Shown: positions 1 through 5,684, counted from the first letter of the stretch. The stretch: DNA of 5,684 nt from an uncultured Eubacterium sp. (GCA_905236295.1 CAJOQF010000211.1:1-5684), one strand, 5' to 3'. The notes: generated from the letters alone by a model not told the origin. A program made the numbers and translations.

Positions 1-2106
1 CGGCGGCATCTCATAAGGCATGAACGGTTCTCCGGTTCTTCCAAGTTTGATGTAGGCATCACAGTACACTTCTATCTTCTTTGAAGGAGTGTTGAATCCC
101 ACCGGTTTGCCATCCTCATCCCTGTTGAGATATACATAGTAGGTCTTCCACTCATCTTTCGGTAGATATTCAAACGGCGCTTTCTCGCACATTTCCTTCC
201 AGGTCATGTTCTGCGCAACCGTAAGCTGGTCGAAGAACTCTTCCATGGAATCCCAGTTTGCAAGATCCTCTCCCATAAACTCGGGATCGAATGATTTCTT
301 GCACATCTCATGTCCGAGCTCGCCGCATCTCTTCATGATGTTTGACCAGATAACGCTCTCATCCTTTGTCTCCCAGAGGTGAACCACCTGCTGTCTTGCC
401 ACAAGGGTATTGCAGGTCTCAACGATCATCTCGGTTTCAAGCCACTCCTCGGTCGGAAGCACGACATCGGCGTATGCCGTCATCGAAGTCGGATATGTAA
501 ACATGTGTACAATGTAATCGAGCTTTTTGGTCGCCTCAGCCCATTTGCCAACCTCAGCCAGCACTCCGAACTTGTTGCCCGAACGGTCAAGCCACATCCT
601 CGGCTGATACGGCTTTCCTGTGAGGATGGCCTTTAAGATGCTCGCCGCATGTCCTCCGTACCATATGGAAAGACCTTTGTGCTCTCGTCCTCCGAGTCTC
701 TTTAAAAACTGCTCCTTCGGAAGACATTTTAATGCTACCGGCACAGGATAGTTTGGTGATTTAAGCACTCCGCTGATCCTGAATCTCTGCATGGCAACAC
801 CCGGTTTCTCCACATTTCCGAGGAGGAAATCAAGCGTATCAGCCGCCATGGCAGCCTGCTCGGAATTGATATTCTGGTCGGTTGCAACTCCGAGGCAGAG
901 AGTGCTCGGGGTATTTTCCGCGTAAATGCGGATAGCCTTTTCTATATCATCCTTGTTGAGCCAGCAGAGTTCGGCAACCTTATCGAGGGTAAATTCATCC
1001 ACTCTCTCAAGCAGAAGCTGTGCTCCTGTCTTGTATAGCTTTCCATCGATCTCATGTGTTCCGAAAAGTTCAACATCGAGCTCATCATTCCACGGATACT
1101 CCATCTCCTTCGCGGAATTGCTCTTTAAATCCCACACGAGCGCTGATGTCTTGTTGTCCTCCTTGCCCATCTTTGGATGAACCACAAACCTGCTCTCGCA
1201 ATCCACGAGATACGGAAGGTTCGTCCACTTCATGACAAAATCCTCGTCATAGAGCCTGTTTACAAGAATATATCTGATCCACGCCATCAACAGCGCCACG
1301 TCACTCTCAGGCCTGATCGGGAGCCACACGTTAGCCTTAGCCGCATCCGGTGTCATTCTCGGGTCGATAACAACCGTCTTAACTCCCTTCTGTCTAAGCT
1401 CATTTACCATGCGTCCGCCAGATGCCGGACATGAATAGGAAGGATCTGTTCCCCAAAGTACAAGCGATTTGATCGGGGTATTCTCCTCATCGAAAAACTC
1501 AAGACAGTTTGAGTCGGCGATACTCGTGTCCGCTCCGCCATACATCATGGTTGCGGCCAGAACACGCGGAAGATAACACTGTGCACTGCCCGGCTCGAAC
1601 CAGTTTGGCGTTCCGAAAATATCTGCGAATCTGGCTGCCGACCAAACCTCGGGATTACCTCCGCCTCCGGTGCTCGTAAACACTGCCTCCGCGCCGTACT
1701 TTTCACGGATCTCCATCAGCATGTGCGCCACTTTGTCTATCGCCTCATCCCAGGTAACTCTTCTCCATCTTCCGCCGCCTCTCTCGCCGACGCGAACAAG
1801 CGGATACTTGTTTCTGTTAGGATGATAGAGCGCATTTATACCGGAGAGTCCCTTACCGCACATCCTGCCTTTGCTCATCGGATCAACCGGATCGCCTTTC
1901 AGCTTGACAACCTGTCCGTTCTTTACTGTTGCGATAACTCCACAGTTTGCTATGCAGGCTCTGCATGCGGTATGAACCTCATGCACCTCATCTTTCACAT
2001 CAATGTGCTTTGGCTCGCACTTGGAAAGATAGCTTTTTGCATTGTCAAGACCCGTAAAAGAAATCACGGAAAGATAGTCTGTTGCAAAATTCTTTTTTTC
2101 CGTCAT
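1..2106 (-). CDS. Molybdopterin (bis-MGD) oxidoreductase, DMSO-reductase superfamily catalytic subunit; 3' end outside window
   Basis: 702 residues are visible without a stop, so the C-terminus, including the usual MGD-binding barrel, lies outside the window. Seen: a [4Fe-4S] motif C-x2-C-x3-C-x27-C (Cys48, 51, 55, 83) followed by the conserved G-K-G; a VLWGTDPS cofactor-binding segment near residue 213; and an AYADVVLPTEEW segment near 540, all typical of the superfamily. Cys177 (SAQCYLPRV) sits where the family places its Mo/W ligand. Formate dehydrogenases normally have His after that Cys/Sec; here it is Tyr, which argues against formate dehydrogenase. The N-terminus has no twin-arginine signal, so the enzyme is probably cytoplasmic. 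Two ATGs are adjacent (2109 and 2106); I chose the second because the GGAAGGAG Shine-Dalgarno lies 6 bases from it and only 3 from the first. The gene has its own promoter. No electron-transfer partner subunit is visible. Candidate relatives include acetylene hydratase-like, catechol dehydroxylase-like and reductase-type enzymes. The family is sure; the substrate is unknown. Confidence 0.93.
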   Translation of the reverse strand, partial: MTEKKNFATDYLSVISFTGLDNAKSYLSKCEPKHIDVKDEVHEVHTACRACIANCGVIATVKNGQVVKLKGDPVDPMSKGRMCGKGLSGINALYHPNRNKYPLVRVGERGGGRWRRVTWDEAIDKVAHMLMEIREKYGAEAVFTSTGGGGNPEVWSAARFADIFGTPNWFEPGSAQCYLPRVLAATMMYGGADTSIADSNCLEFFDEENTPIKSLVLWGTDPSYSCPASGGRMVNELRQKGVKTVVIDPRMTPDAAKANVWLPIRPESDVALLMAWIRYILVNRLYDEDFVMKWTNLPYLVDCESRFVVHPKMGKEDNKTSALVWDLKSNSAKEMEYPWNDELDVELFGTHEIDGKLYKTGAQLLLERVDEFTLDKVAELCWLNKDDIEKAIRIYAENTPSTLCLGVATDQNINSEQAAMAADTLDFLLGNVEKPGVAMQRFRISGVLKSPNYPVPVALKCLPKEQFLKRLGGREHKGLSIWYGGHAASILKAILTGKPYQPRMWLDRSGNKFGVLAEVGKWAEATKKLDYIVHMFTYPTSMTAYADVVLPTEEWLETEMIVETCNTLVARQQVVHLWETKDESVIWSNIMKRCGELGHEMCKKSFDPEFMGEDLANWDSMEEFFDQLTVAQNMTWKEMCEKAPFEYLPKDEWKTYYVYLNRDEDGKPVGFNTPSKKIEVYCDAYIKLGRTGEPFMPYEMPP

Positions 2107-2112
2107 CATTTT

Positions 2113-2120
2113 CTCCTTCC
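2113..2120 (-). promoter_or_regulatory. Shine-Dalgarno site of the molybdopterin enzyme gene
   Basis: GGAAGGAG on the minus strand ends 3 bases before the ATG at 2109 and 6 bases before the ATG at 2106. The tandem ATGATG leaves the start ambiguous by one codon, and normal spacing favours 2106. Confidence 0.8.
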
Positions 2121-2145
2121 CTTATCAATTCAACTGTCTGTTATT

Positions 2146-2174
2146 ATTATAGGAATCGACAATGCAAATAACAA
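2146..2174 (-). promoter_or_regulatory. Sigma-A-type promoter of the molybdopterin enzyme gene
   Basis: On the minus strand a -35 element TTGTTA (2174-2169, 4 of 6 consensus) is followed by exactly 17 bases and a perfect -10 TATAAT (2151-2146). The predicted start is near 2139, giving a leader of only about 32 bases that contains the Shine-Dalgarno site. The element lies between the stem-loop after DUF1934 and this gene, so the enzyme is probably its own transcription unit. The leader is too short for a molybdenum-cofactor riboswitch. Confidence 0.72.
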
Positions 2175-2182
2175 TTTCGATT
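2154..2182. promoter_or_regulatory. Imperfect dyad over the -35 of the molybdopterin gene promoter; candidate operator
   Basis: AATCGA (2154-2159) and TCGATT (2177-2182) are exact inverted copies around a centre at 2168. Four more of the eight inner base pairs also match. The dyad covers the -35 hexamer and most of the spacer, a position where a bound repressor would block RNA polymerase. No known regulator motif is recognised. AT-rich sequence gives such dyads by chance fairly often, so confidence is low. Confidence 0.3.
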
Positions 2183-2193
2183 GATTATCCAAT

Positions 2194-2257
2194 TCATTCC
2201 TAAATAGAATGAGTCGCAGTAACCCATTTCATAACCTGAAATTCTTGTTACTGCGAC
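2194..2257 (-). terminator. Nested stem-loop at the 3' end of the ispE-gntR-DUF1934 operon; possible terminator
   Basis: An exact 11-base inverted repeat (GTCGCAGTAAC, 2213-2223, against 2247-2257) encloses a second 5-bp stem (ATTTC 2226-2230 against GAAAT 2238-2242) with a 7-base loop. A third small hairpin (TCATTC 2194-2199 against GAATGA 2207-2212) follows directly. The DUF1934 stop codon lies in the top of the large hairpin. Downstream on the transcript, 7 of 11 bases are U but there is no clean U-run, so it is not a textbook intrinsic terminator. It could instead be a 3'-end stabiliser or partial terminator. The structure is clear; the function is inferred. Confidence 0.55.
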
Positions 2258-2675
2258 CCGTTATTTCCATGTAGATCGAACAATCCGAAACCAGTCGGTT
2301 GTTCATCTCCAACGCATAGCTTATATTTATTTTTATCAGATCATCCGTTATGGATATATCCATGTTCTTGGTGTCTATACCAACCGTGATACTGCCAAAC
2401 GGCGTGTAGTAGAAAGTGGAATTGCGCTTGTCCCTCTCGAACAAAAGATGCGCATTTATCACGCCGCTCTTGGTTATCTCAAGTCTGTCCTCCGTAAAGG
2501 TCAGTCTGTTTTTTGTGACATCGTTGAAGCCTTCCATCGCCTCCTCGTAGAGGAGATAGTGCTTTCCGTTTTTTAAATAGTAGCTGCCTTTGGAAATGAC
2601 CTCAACGGGGATATCACTGTCCGTATCTGCGGCGATATGCAGACCCCGCACTTTCACAAAAACATCTTTCTCCAT
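2229..2675 (-). CDS. DUF1934 domain protein (YwiB-like, calycin-type beta-barrel)
   Basis: The 148-residue protein has the usual DUF1934 length. Recognisable family landmarks are EVISKGSYYLKNGKHYLLYEE (residues 25-45), the STFYYTPFGSITVGIDTK segment in the second half, and a C-terminal INISYALEMNN strand. It is predicted to be soluble and all-beta, with no signal peptide or membrane segment. The biochemical role of the family is unknown to me; relatives sit near housekeeping genes in Firmicutes (ywiB beside argS in Bacillus). The start ATG has a GGGGG Shine-Dalgarno 6 bases upstream, and the gene begins 12 bases after the gntR stop, so it is co-transcribed. Its last codons are built into one arm of a long stem-loop that spans its stop codon. 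Family assignment is good; function is open. Confidence 0.85.
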   Translation of the reverse strand: MEKDVFVKVRGLHIAADTDSDIPVEVISKGSYYLKNGKHYLLYEEAMEGFNDVTKNRLTFTEDRLEITKSGVINAHLLFERDKRNSTFYYTPFGSITVGIDTKNMDISITDDLIKINISYALEMNNRLVSDCSIYMEITGRSNKNFRL

Positions 2676-2687
2676 CCGTATCCCCCA

Positions 2688-3356
2688 TTAACTCTGTTCT
2701 CTGATGATCCGCTTCATCTCCACAGCCTGGTTTGTAACATGTCTGCGCATTATCTCGGTTACGGCTTCCATGTCACGGCGCTTTAACCCGTCAACTATTC
2801 CCTCGTGTTCCTCCACAAGCACAGGATAATTCTCTCTCTCCTTCAGATACTCGACTCTGTATCGAAACATCTGCTCACCGAATCCGCTCATGATGGACAT
2901 AAGTCTCTTGTTGCCGGTTGCGGCGTATATGATATCGTGAAACTCCACATCGGCTCTGACCGTCTCTGCGAGGTCGTCTTTTTTCGTGCACTCCTCGAAA
3001 CGCATCATCGCGGTCTCAAGCTCTTTTATCTGTGATATGGATATCTGCTCGCATGCGATCTGTACCGCCAGGTCCTCAAGCGCACGCCTTACCTGAAGTA
3101 CATCCTCCATATCCTTTTCGGTCATCATAGCGACAACAGCTCCGCGCCTCGGTATAGTCTGTGCCATACCCTCCTGCTCAAGCTTTCTGATCGCCTCACG
3201 GATCGGAGTGCGGCTAACGCCGAGCTTTTCGGCGAGAGTCACTTCCATAAGTCTCTCACCCGGCTTTAATTCTCCGGTGAGGATCTGCTGCCTCAGAGTA
3301 TTAAAAACCGCCTCCCGAAGCGGCATATATGTTTCGTTATTCTTATTATCTCCCAT
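2688..3356 (-). CDS. GntR-family transcriptional regulator, FCD (FadR-like) subfamily
   Basis: A 222-residue DNA-binding regulator. Residues about 11-77 form the GntR winged helix-turn-helix, with the signature LAEKLGVSRTPIREAIRKLEQEG (41-63) and the RRG wing near 70-72. Residues about 82-213 form the all-helical FCD ligand domain. Asp136, His140, His184 and His206 match the usual D-x3-H...H...H metal-binding set of this subfamily, so the effector is probably a carboxylate bound through a metal; its identity cannot be read. I chose the ATG at 3356, one base after the ispE stop, because AAGGG lies 8 bases before it. An upstream in-frame GTG at 3365 would overlap ispE by 8 bases and lacks a site. 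Translational coupling to ispE is likely. FCD regulators often control their own operon, and GTAC/GTATAC-centred repeats lie at the promoter upstream of ispE. Confidence 0.93.
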   Translation of the reverse strand: MGDNKNNETYMPLREAVFNTLRQQILTGELKPGERLMEVTLAEKLGVSRTPIREAIRKLEQEGMAQTIPRRGAVVAMMTEKDMEDVLQVRRALEDLAVQIACEQISISQIKELETAMMRFEECTKKDDLAETVRADVEFHDIIYAATGNKRLMSIMSGFGEQMFRYRVEYLKERENYPVLVEEHEGIVDGLKRRDMEAVTEIMRRHVTNQAVEMKRIIREQS

Positions 3357-3357
3357 T

Positions 3358-4341
3358 CTATTCACCCTTAAATCTTGTAATAAACATAGTCATATTGTTA
3401 TCCTGTGCAAATCCGAGCATAGTATCATAAGCCTCCCTCACAGCGGACTCATCATCGAACAAACCAAACACCGCACTTCCGCTTCCGGTAAGGAGAGCTC
3501 CCTTTGCACCTGCCTGTTTCAGCCTTTCCTTAATATCAAGGATAACCGCCTGACTCTCGGTCTTCGGCTGTTCCATCATATTGGCAAGGTTGGCACAAAG
3601 CTTTTCGAGATCATTGTCCCTGCATCCTGACACTATCGAATCTATATCCGGATGGATAGGATTTTCTATCTCATCGCAGAGCTGATACATCTTTCCGGTA
3701 TTCAGTCCGAAATCAGGTTTAACAATAAGAACATGCACATTATTAAAGGACGGAATTGTTTCCATCTTCTCGCCTATTCCACCCACGCGGGCACATCCTC
3801 CCCTGATGCAGAACGGAACATCAGCACCGAGCTTTATTCCGATCGCCTCAAGTTCAGCCTCTGTCGCACCGAGTTCAAACAATTCATTTATGCCCTTAAT
3901 GACTGCAGCCGCGTCGGCGCTGCCTCCTCCCATGCCTGCACCCATCGGATTTTTCTTGCGGATCTCTATACTGATCTTCTCTTTGATATCATAGGTGTCG
4001 CACATAAGTCTTGCGGCCTCGTAGGCGAGATTCCTCTCGTCATCGTCAAGCCCGTCAAAGGCTCCATCCTGAAGAGTGTAATATTCGTCCGCTTCGGCCG
4101 GTATAGTTCTGAGCACAATATTGCCCTGCACAAAATATCTGCTCTTTTTAAGAAGCCTGTTACTGTCCGGAAACAGAGCATCATCCTCAGCAGAAAACAT
4201 ATATTTCCTGATGACAACCTCATCCGACCAGTCAAGCTCCTGCAGTACCATGTCAATAATGTGATATCCGTCATCCCTCTTTCCTATTATATCCAGTCCG
4301 AGGTTTATCTTCGAAGTAGCCTTTATACTTATTCCGTCCAT
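3358..4341 (-). CDS. ispE: 4-diphosphocytidyl-2-C-methyl-D-erythritol kinase (IspE)
   Basis: A GHMP-family kinase that phosphorylates CDP-methylerythritol with ATP in the MEP pathway to isoprenoid precursors; cytoplasmic. Seen (327 residues, numbered from the ATG at 4341): KINLGLDI with catalytic Lys11; DDGYH near 23-27; ATP-binding loop PMGAGMGGGSADAA (132-145); GADVPF with catalytic Asp174; and the C-terminal GALLTGSGSAVFGLF motif. The chain is about 40 residues longer than the usual 280-290. The excess lies between the first domain strands (ends near residue 46) and the conserved DDERNLAYEAA (99 on). Start choice: ATG 4341 puts KINL at its usual distance from the N-terminus and has GGAG 11 bases upstream. 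ATG 4350 is possible but lies only 2 bases from GGAG. Longer in-frame starts (GTG 4452) would run through the promoter and are rejected. It is first gene of the operon with gntR and DUF1934. Confidence 0.96.
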   Translation of the reverse strand: MDGISIKATSKINLGLDIIGKRDDGYHIIDMVLQELDWSDEVVIRKYMFSAEDDALFPDSNRLLKKSRYFVQGNIVLRTIPAEADEYYTLQDGAFDGLDDDERNLAYEAARLMCDTYDIKEKISIEIRKKNPMGAGMGGGSADAAAVIKGINELFELGATEAELEAIGIKLGADVPFCIRGGCARVGGIGEKMETIPSFNNVHVLIVKPDFGLNTGKMYQLCDEIENPIHPDIDSIVSGCRDNDLEKLCANLANMMEQPKTESQAVILDIKERLKQAGAKGALLTGSGSAVFGLFDDESAVREAYDTMLGFAQDNNMTMFITRFKGE

Positions 4342-4367
4342 CCTTATCATTTCTCCAAAAAAGTTCA

Positions 4368-4419
4368 GATTGTACATGATTGTACGATAATAGATACTAT
4401 TTTCAAATTTTGTATACAG
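4368..4419. promoter_or_regulatory. Cluster of short palindromes and repeats in the ispE leader; candidate GntR operators
   Basis: Seen between the ispE promoter and its start: TGTATACA (4411-4418), a perfect 8-base palindrome lying at the predicted transcription start; AATAG-ATA-CTATT (4389-4401), a perfect dyad; and two direct copies of GATTGTAC (4368-4375 and 4378-4385), one helical turn apart. FadR-type GntR proteins commonly bind short dyads with GT...AC half-sites, so TTGTATACAG and the two TTGTAC copies are plausible sites for the regulator encoded in the operon. That link is inference. Exact boundaries are uncertain. Confidence 0.45.
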
Positions 4420-4420
4420 A

Positions 4421-4449
4421 ATTATGCCATGTTGAGAACAAAAAGTCAA
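4421..4449 (-). promoter_or_regulatory. Sigma-A-type promoter of the ispE-gntR-DUF1934 operon
   Basis: On the minus strand, -35 TTGACT (4449-4444, 5 of 6 consensus) is separated by exactly 17 bases from -10 CATAAT (4426-4421, 5 of 6). Predicted transcription start is near 4414, leaving a leader of about 70 bases before ispE. The promoter lies entirely between rfbC and ispE, so ispE need not depend on the polysaccharide operon upstream. Confidence 0.75.
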
Positions 4450-4461
4450 CACGAGAACAAA
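4434..4461. repeat. Pair of 9-base direct repeats on either side of the ispE -35
   Basis: GAGAACAAA occurs at 4434-4442 and 4453-4461, 19 bases apart start to start, bracketing the -35 hexamer. An inverted pair GTTGA (4431-4435) and TCAAC (4446-4450) overlaps the same place. This may be an activator or repressor site, or chance in AT-rich DNA. Confidence 0.35.
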
Positions 4462-5052
4462 TTATTTTAAAATATCCCATCCGGCATCCTTATCCGATAC
4501 GATCAGAGGAGCTTTCTCAAAGGTGTAGCCATCCGCCGCAGCACTCCCCCGATATACGCCCTCAACGCCGGGCCAGCTTATCCCGATATTTGGATCATTC
4601 CAGGCAATTCCGCCCTCGTCCCCCGGGCAATAAAGGTCATCACACTTGTAACAGCATTCAACCATATCCGAAAGCGCCAGAAATCCATGCGCCATCCCCG
4701 CGGGAATAAGAAGCTGTCGCCTGTTGTATTCCGAGAGCCTGATCCCATGCCATCTGCCGTATGTTTTACTCTCTTTTCTGATATCTACAACCACATCGAA
4801 CACTTCTCCTCTTATAACACGGACAAGCTTTGTCTGCGGATGCTGCTTTTGAAAATGAAGTCCTCTCAAAACGCCTTTTTTTGACATTGATTGATTGTCC
4901 TGTACAAACTTTATATCAATCCCGGCGTTTAACATATCCCGCTGTGAATAGGACTCGTAAAAAAATCCTCTCTCATCCTCATAAATATATGGCGTAATAA
5001 TACACAGCCCCTCTATTCCGTTTACATCTTTCTCTACTGTTAAATGACCCAT
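4462..5052 (-). CDS. rfbC: dTDP-4-dehydrorhamnose 3,5-epimerase (RmlC)
   Basis: Epimerises C3 and C5 of dTDP-4-keto-6-deoxyglucose, the third step of dTDP-L-rhamnose synthesis for cell-surface polysaccharide; a soluble cupin enzyme. The 196-residue length is normal. Seen: DERGFFYESY (26-35); FVQDNQS (49-55); VLRGLHFQ with catalytic His66; KLVRVIRGEVFDVVVDIR (75-92) with Lys75; IPAGMAHGFLAL (116-127); Tyr135 and Tyr141 in the region that supplies the active-site tyrosine; GIAWNDPNIGI; and a C-terminal APLIVSDKDAGWDIL tail. The ATG at 5052 is preferred since GGTG lies 6 bases upstream. The in-frame GTG at 5061 has no ribosome site. It follows the dehydrogenase gene by 22 bases, so both are probably one transcript. 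The other rhamnose genes (rmlA, B, D) are not in the window. A related 3-epimerase or 5-epimerase specificity cannot be excluded. Confidence 0.93.
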   Translation of the reverse strand: MGHLTVEKDVNGIEGLCIITPYIYEDERGFFYESYSQRDMLNAGIDIKFVQDNQSMSKKGVLRGLHFQKQHPQTKLVRVIRGEVFDVVVDIRKESKTYGRWHGIRLSEYNRRQLLIPAGMAHGFLALSDMVECCYKCDDLYCPGDEGGIAWNDPNIGISWPGVEGVYRGSAAADGYTFEKAPLIVSDKDAGWDILK

Positions 5053-5074
5053 ATGATTCACCGAACAAAATGTC

Positions 5075-5684
5075 TTATGGCTTAACCATAACTTTGATAT
5101 AATCCTCTTTTTTATCCCTGATAAGCATCAAGCCCTCCTCCAGTTTATCAAGAGGTAATCTGTGAGTGATAAGCTTCTGCGGAGAGACCATTCCTCTCTC
5201 GATCAGGGATATTGCCAAATGCCAATCGTCGTCCTCTTTCCTTGTAAATGAGGAATTCCATGTTCCTCTGACTATAAGCTGCCTTCTAAGAATCTTCCAG
5301 TAGACGTTTTTATTAAGCGTCATATCACCGTGTGGATTTCCCACAAGACATACTCTCGCTCCGGGCGCCGCCAGATCTATCGCCATCTCAACCGTCTCAC
5401 TTTTTCCGACGCACTCAAATACAACATCCACGCCGTCCTCTGCGACAAGCTCCCCTACTTTTGCGGAAACGTCCTCATTTCTGCTGTCGATAAAAAACTT
5501 CTCATTGATCCCGATCTCTTTCAACTTGTTTTTCTGAAATTCTTTATTGCCGACAACGATACTATTATTTATTCCCATTGCCTGAAGAACCATGACAAGC
5601 AAGAGCCCTATCGTCCCCGCGCCGTAGACAAGCACGTTTTCATCCGGCTTAGGAGAGAGTTTTCTGTAGGTATGTATCGCCACC
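5075..5684 (-). CDS. Zinc-type medium-chain alcohol/polyol-phosphate dehydrogenase, C-terminal part (5' end outside window)
   Basis: About 203 residues of the C-terminal part are visible, roughly the last 60% of a 340-350-residue enzyme. The N-terminal zinc-binding catalytic domain is off the window; the GTG at 5683 is an internal Val codon (VAIHTYRKL, a conserved MDR segment), not the start. Seen: Rossmann motif VLVYGAGTIG (residues 17-26 of the visible part), DVVFECVG and GARVCLVGNPHGD, then IVRGTWNSSF and a C-terminal LEEGLMLIRDKKEDYIKVMV. The overall pattern resembles galactitol-1-phosphate 5-dehydrogenase-like and TarJ-like enzymes that interconvert polyol phosphates and keto-sugar phosphates. 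The second Rossmann strand ends VVGNKEF instead of the acidic residue common in NAD enzymes, so NADP use is possible. Its place before rfbC suggests a role in surface-sugar precursors. The exact substrate is unknown. Confidence 0.88.
   Translation of the reverse strand, partial: VAIHTYRKLSPKPDENVLVYGAGTIGLLLVMVLQAMGINNSIVVGNKEFQKNKLKEIGINEKFFIDSRNEDVSAKVGELVAEDGVDVVFECVGKSETVEMAIDLAAPGARVCLVGNPHGDMTLNKNVYWKILRRQLIVRGTWNSSFTRKEDDDWHLAISLIERGMVSPQKLITHRLPLDKLEEGLMLIRDKKEDYIKVMVKP

Noticed and set aside
1723..2184. 153-codon open frame on the plus strand
   Set aside because: It is antisense to the N-terminal coding region of the molybdopterin enzyme, whose motifs are certain. It has no recognisable domain and no ribosome site.
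2110..2228. Molybdenum-cofactor or other riboswitch ahead of the molybdopterin gene
   Set aside because: The predicted leader is only about 32 bases; the stem-loops lie upstream of the promoter and belong to the 3' end of the previous operon.
4342..4452. N-terminal extension of IspE to the GTG at 4452
   Set aside because: It would start inside the -35 region of a near-consensus promoter, adds residues unlike any IspE N-terminus, and lacks a Shine-Dalgarno site.
4427..4461. Intrinsic terminator after rfbC
   Set aside because: The only inverted repeat (GTTGA/TCAAC) is 5 bp, is not GC-rich and has no U-run after it; it coincides with the promoter.
3652..4470. 272-codon open frame on the plus strand
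   Set aside because: It lies opposite ispE, which is secure from its motifs; the translation has no family features and is a shadow frame.
1..5684. Mobile element, CRISPR array, tRNA/rRNA or defence system
   Set aside because: No transposase, integrase, terminal repeats, regular repeat-spacer pattern or RNA gene structure was seen; every long stretch is accounted for by the six minus-strand genes.

Overview
This window comes from a low-to-moderate GC Firmicute. An anaerobic clostridial, probably Lachnospiraceae, origin is my best guess. It rests on three things: the ispE / FCD-type GntR regulator / DUF1934 gene trio, which I recall from that group; a large cytoplasmic molybdopterin enzyme of anaerobic type; and strong Shine-Dalgarno sites with sigma-A-type promoters. 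No rRNA or species-diagnostic gene is present, so the taxonomy is inference. All six genes lie on the minus strand and coding density is high. Nothing convincing lies on the plus strand.

In the direction of transcription (right to left): (1) 5684-5075 is the C-terminal part of a zinc-type medium-chain dehydrogenase resembling galactitol-1-phosphate or other polyol-phosphate dehydrogenases. (2) 22 bases later comes rfbC, dTDP-4-dehydrorhamnose 3,5-epimerase (5052-4462). These two look like the tail of a surface-polysaccharide or nucleotide-sugar operon. (3) A 120-base gap (4461-4342) holds a near-consensus promoter and a dense set of short palindromes and repeats. (4) ispE (MEP-pathway kinase, 4341-3358), an FCD-family GntR regulator (3356-2688) and a DUF1934 protein (2675-2229) follow with gaps of 1 and 12 bases, so they are almost certainly one operon. 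(5) A long two-part stem-loop straddles the DUF1934 stop codon, and a second promoter with a perfect TATAAT follows it. (6) The last gene is a large molybdenum or tungsten bis-MGD oxidoreductase with an N-terminal [4Fe-4S] motif and a probable cysteine metal ligand (2106 to beyond position 1). It is cut off at the window edge.

Functionally the window joins three units: cell-surface sugar synthesis, an isoprenoid-precursor operon carrying a metal-binding GntR regulator, and a separately transcribed anaerobic respiratory or catabolic enzyme of unknown substrate. I see no mobile element, CRISPR array, tRNA or rRNA. The least explained items are the substrate of the molybdopterin enzyme, the roughly 40-residue insertion in IspE, and the palindrome cluster at the ispE promoter, which could be where the GntR protein acts.
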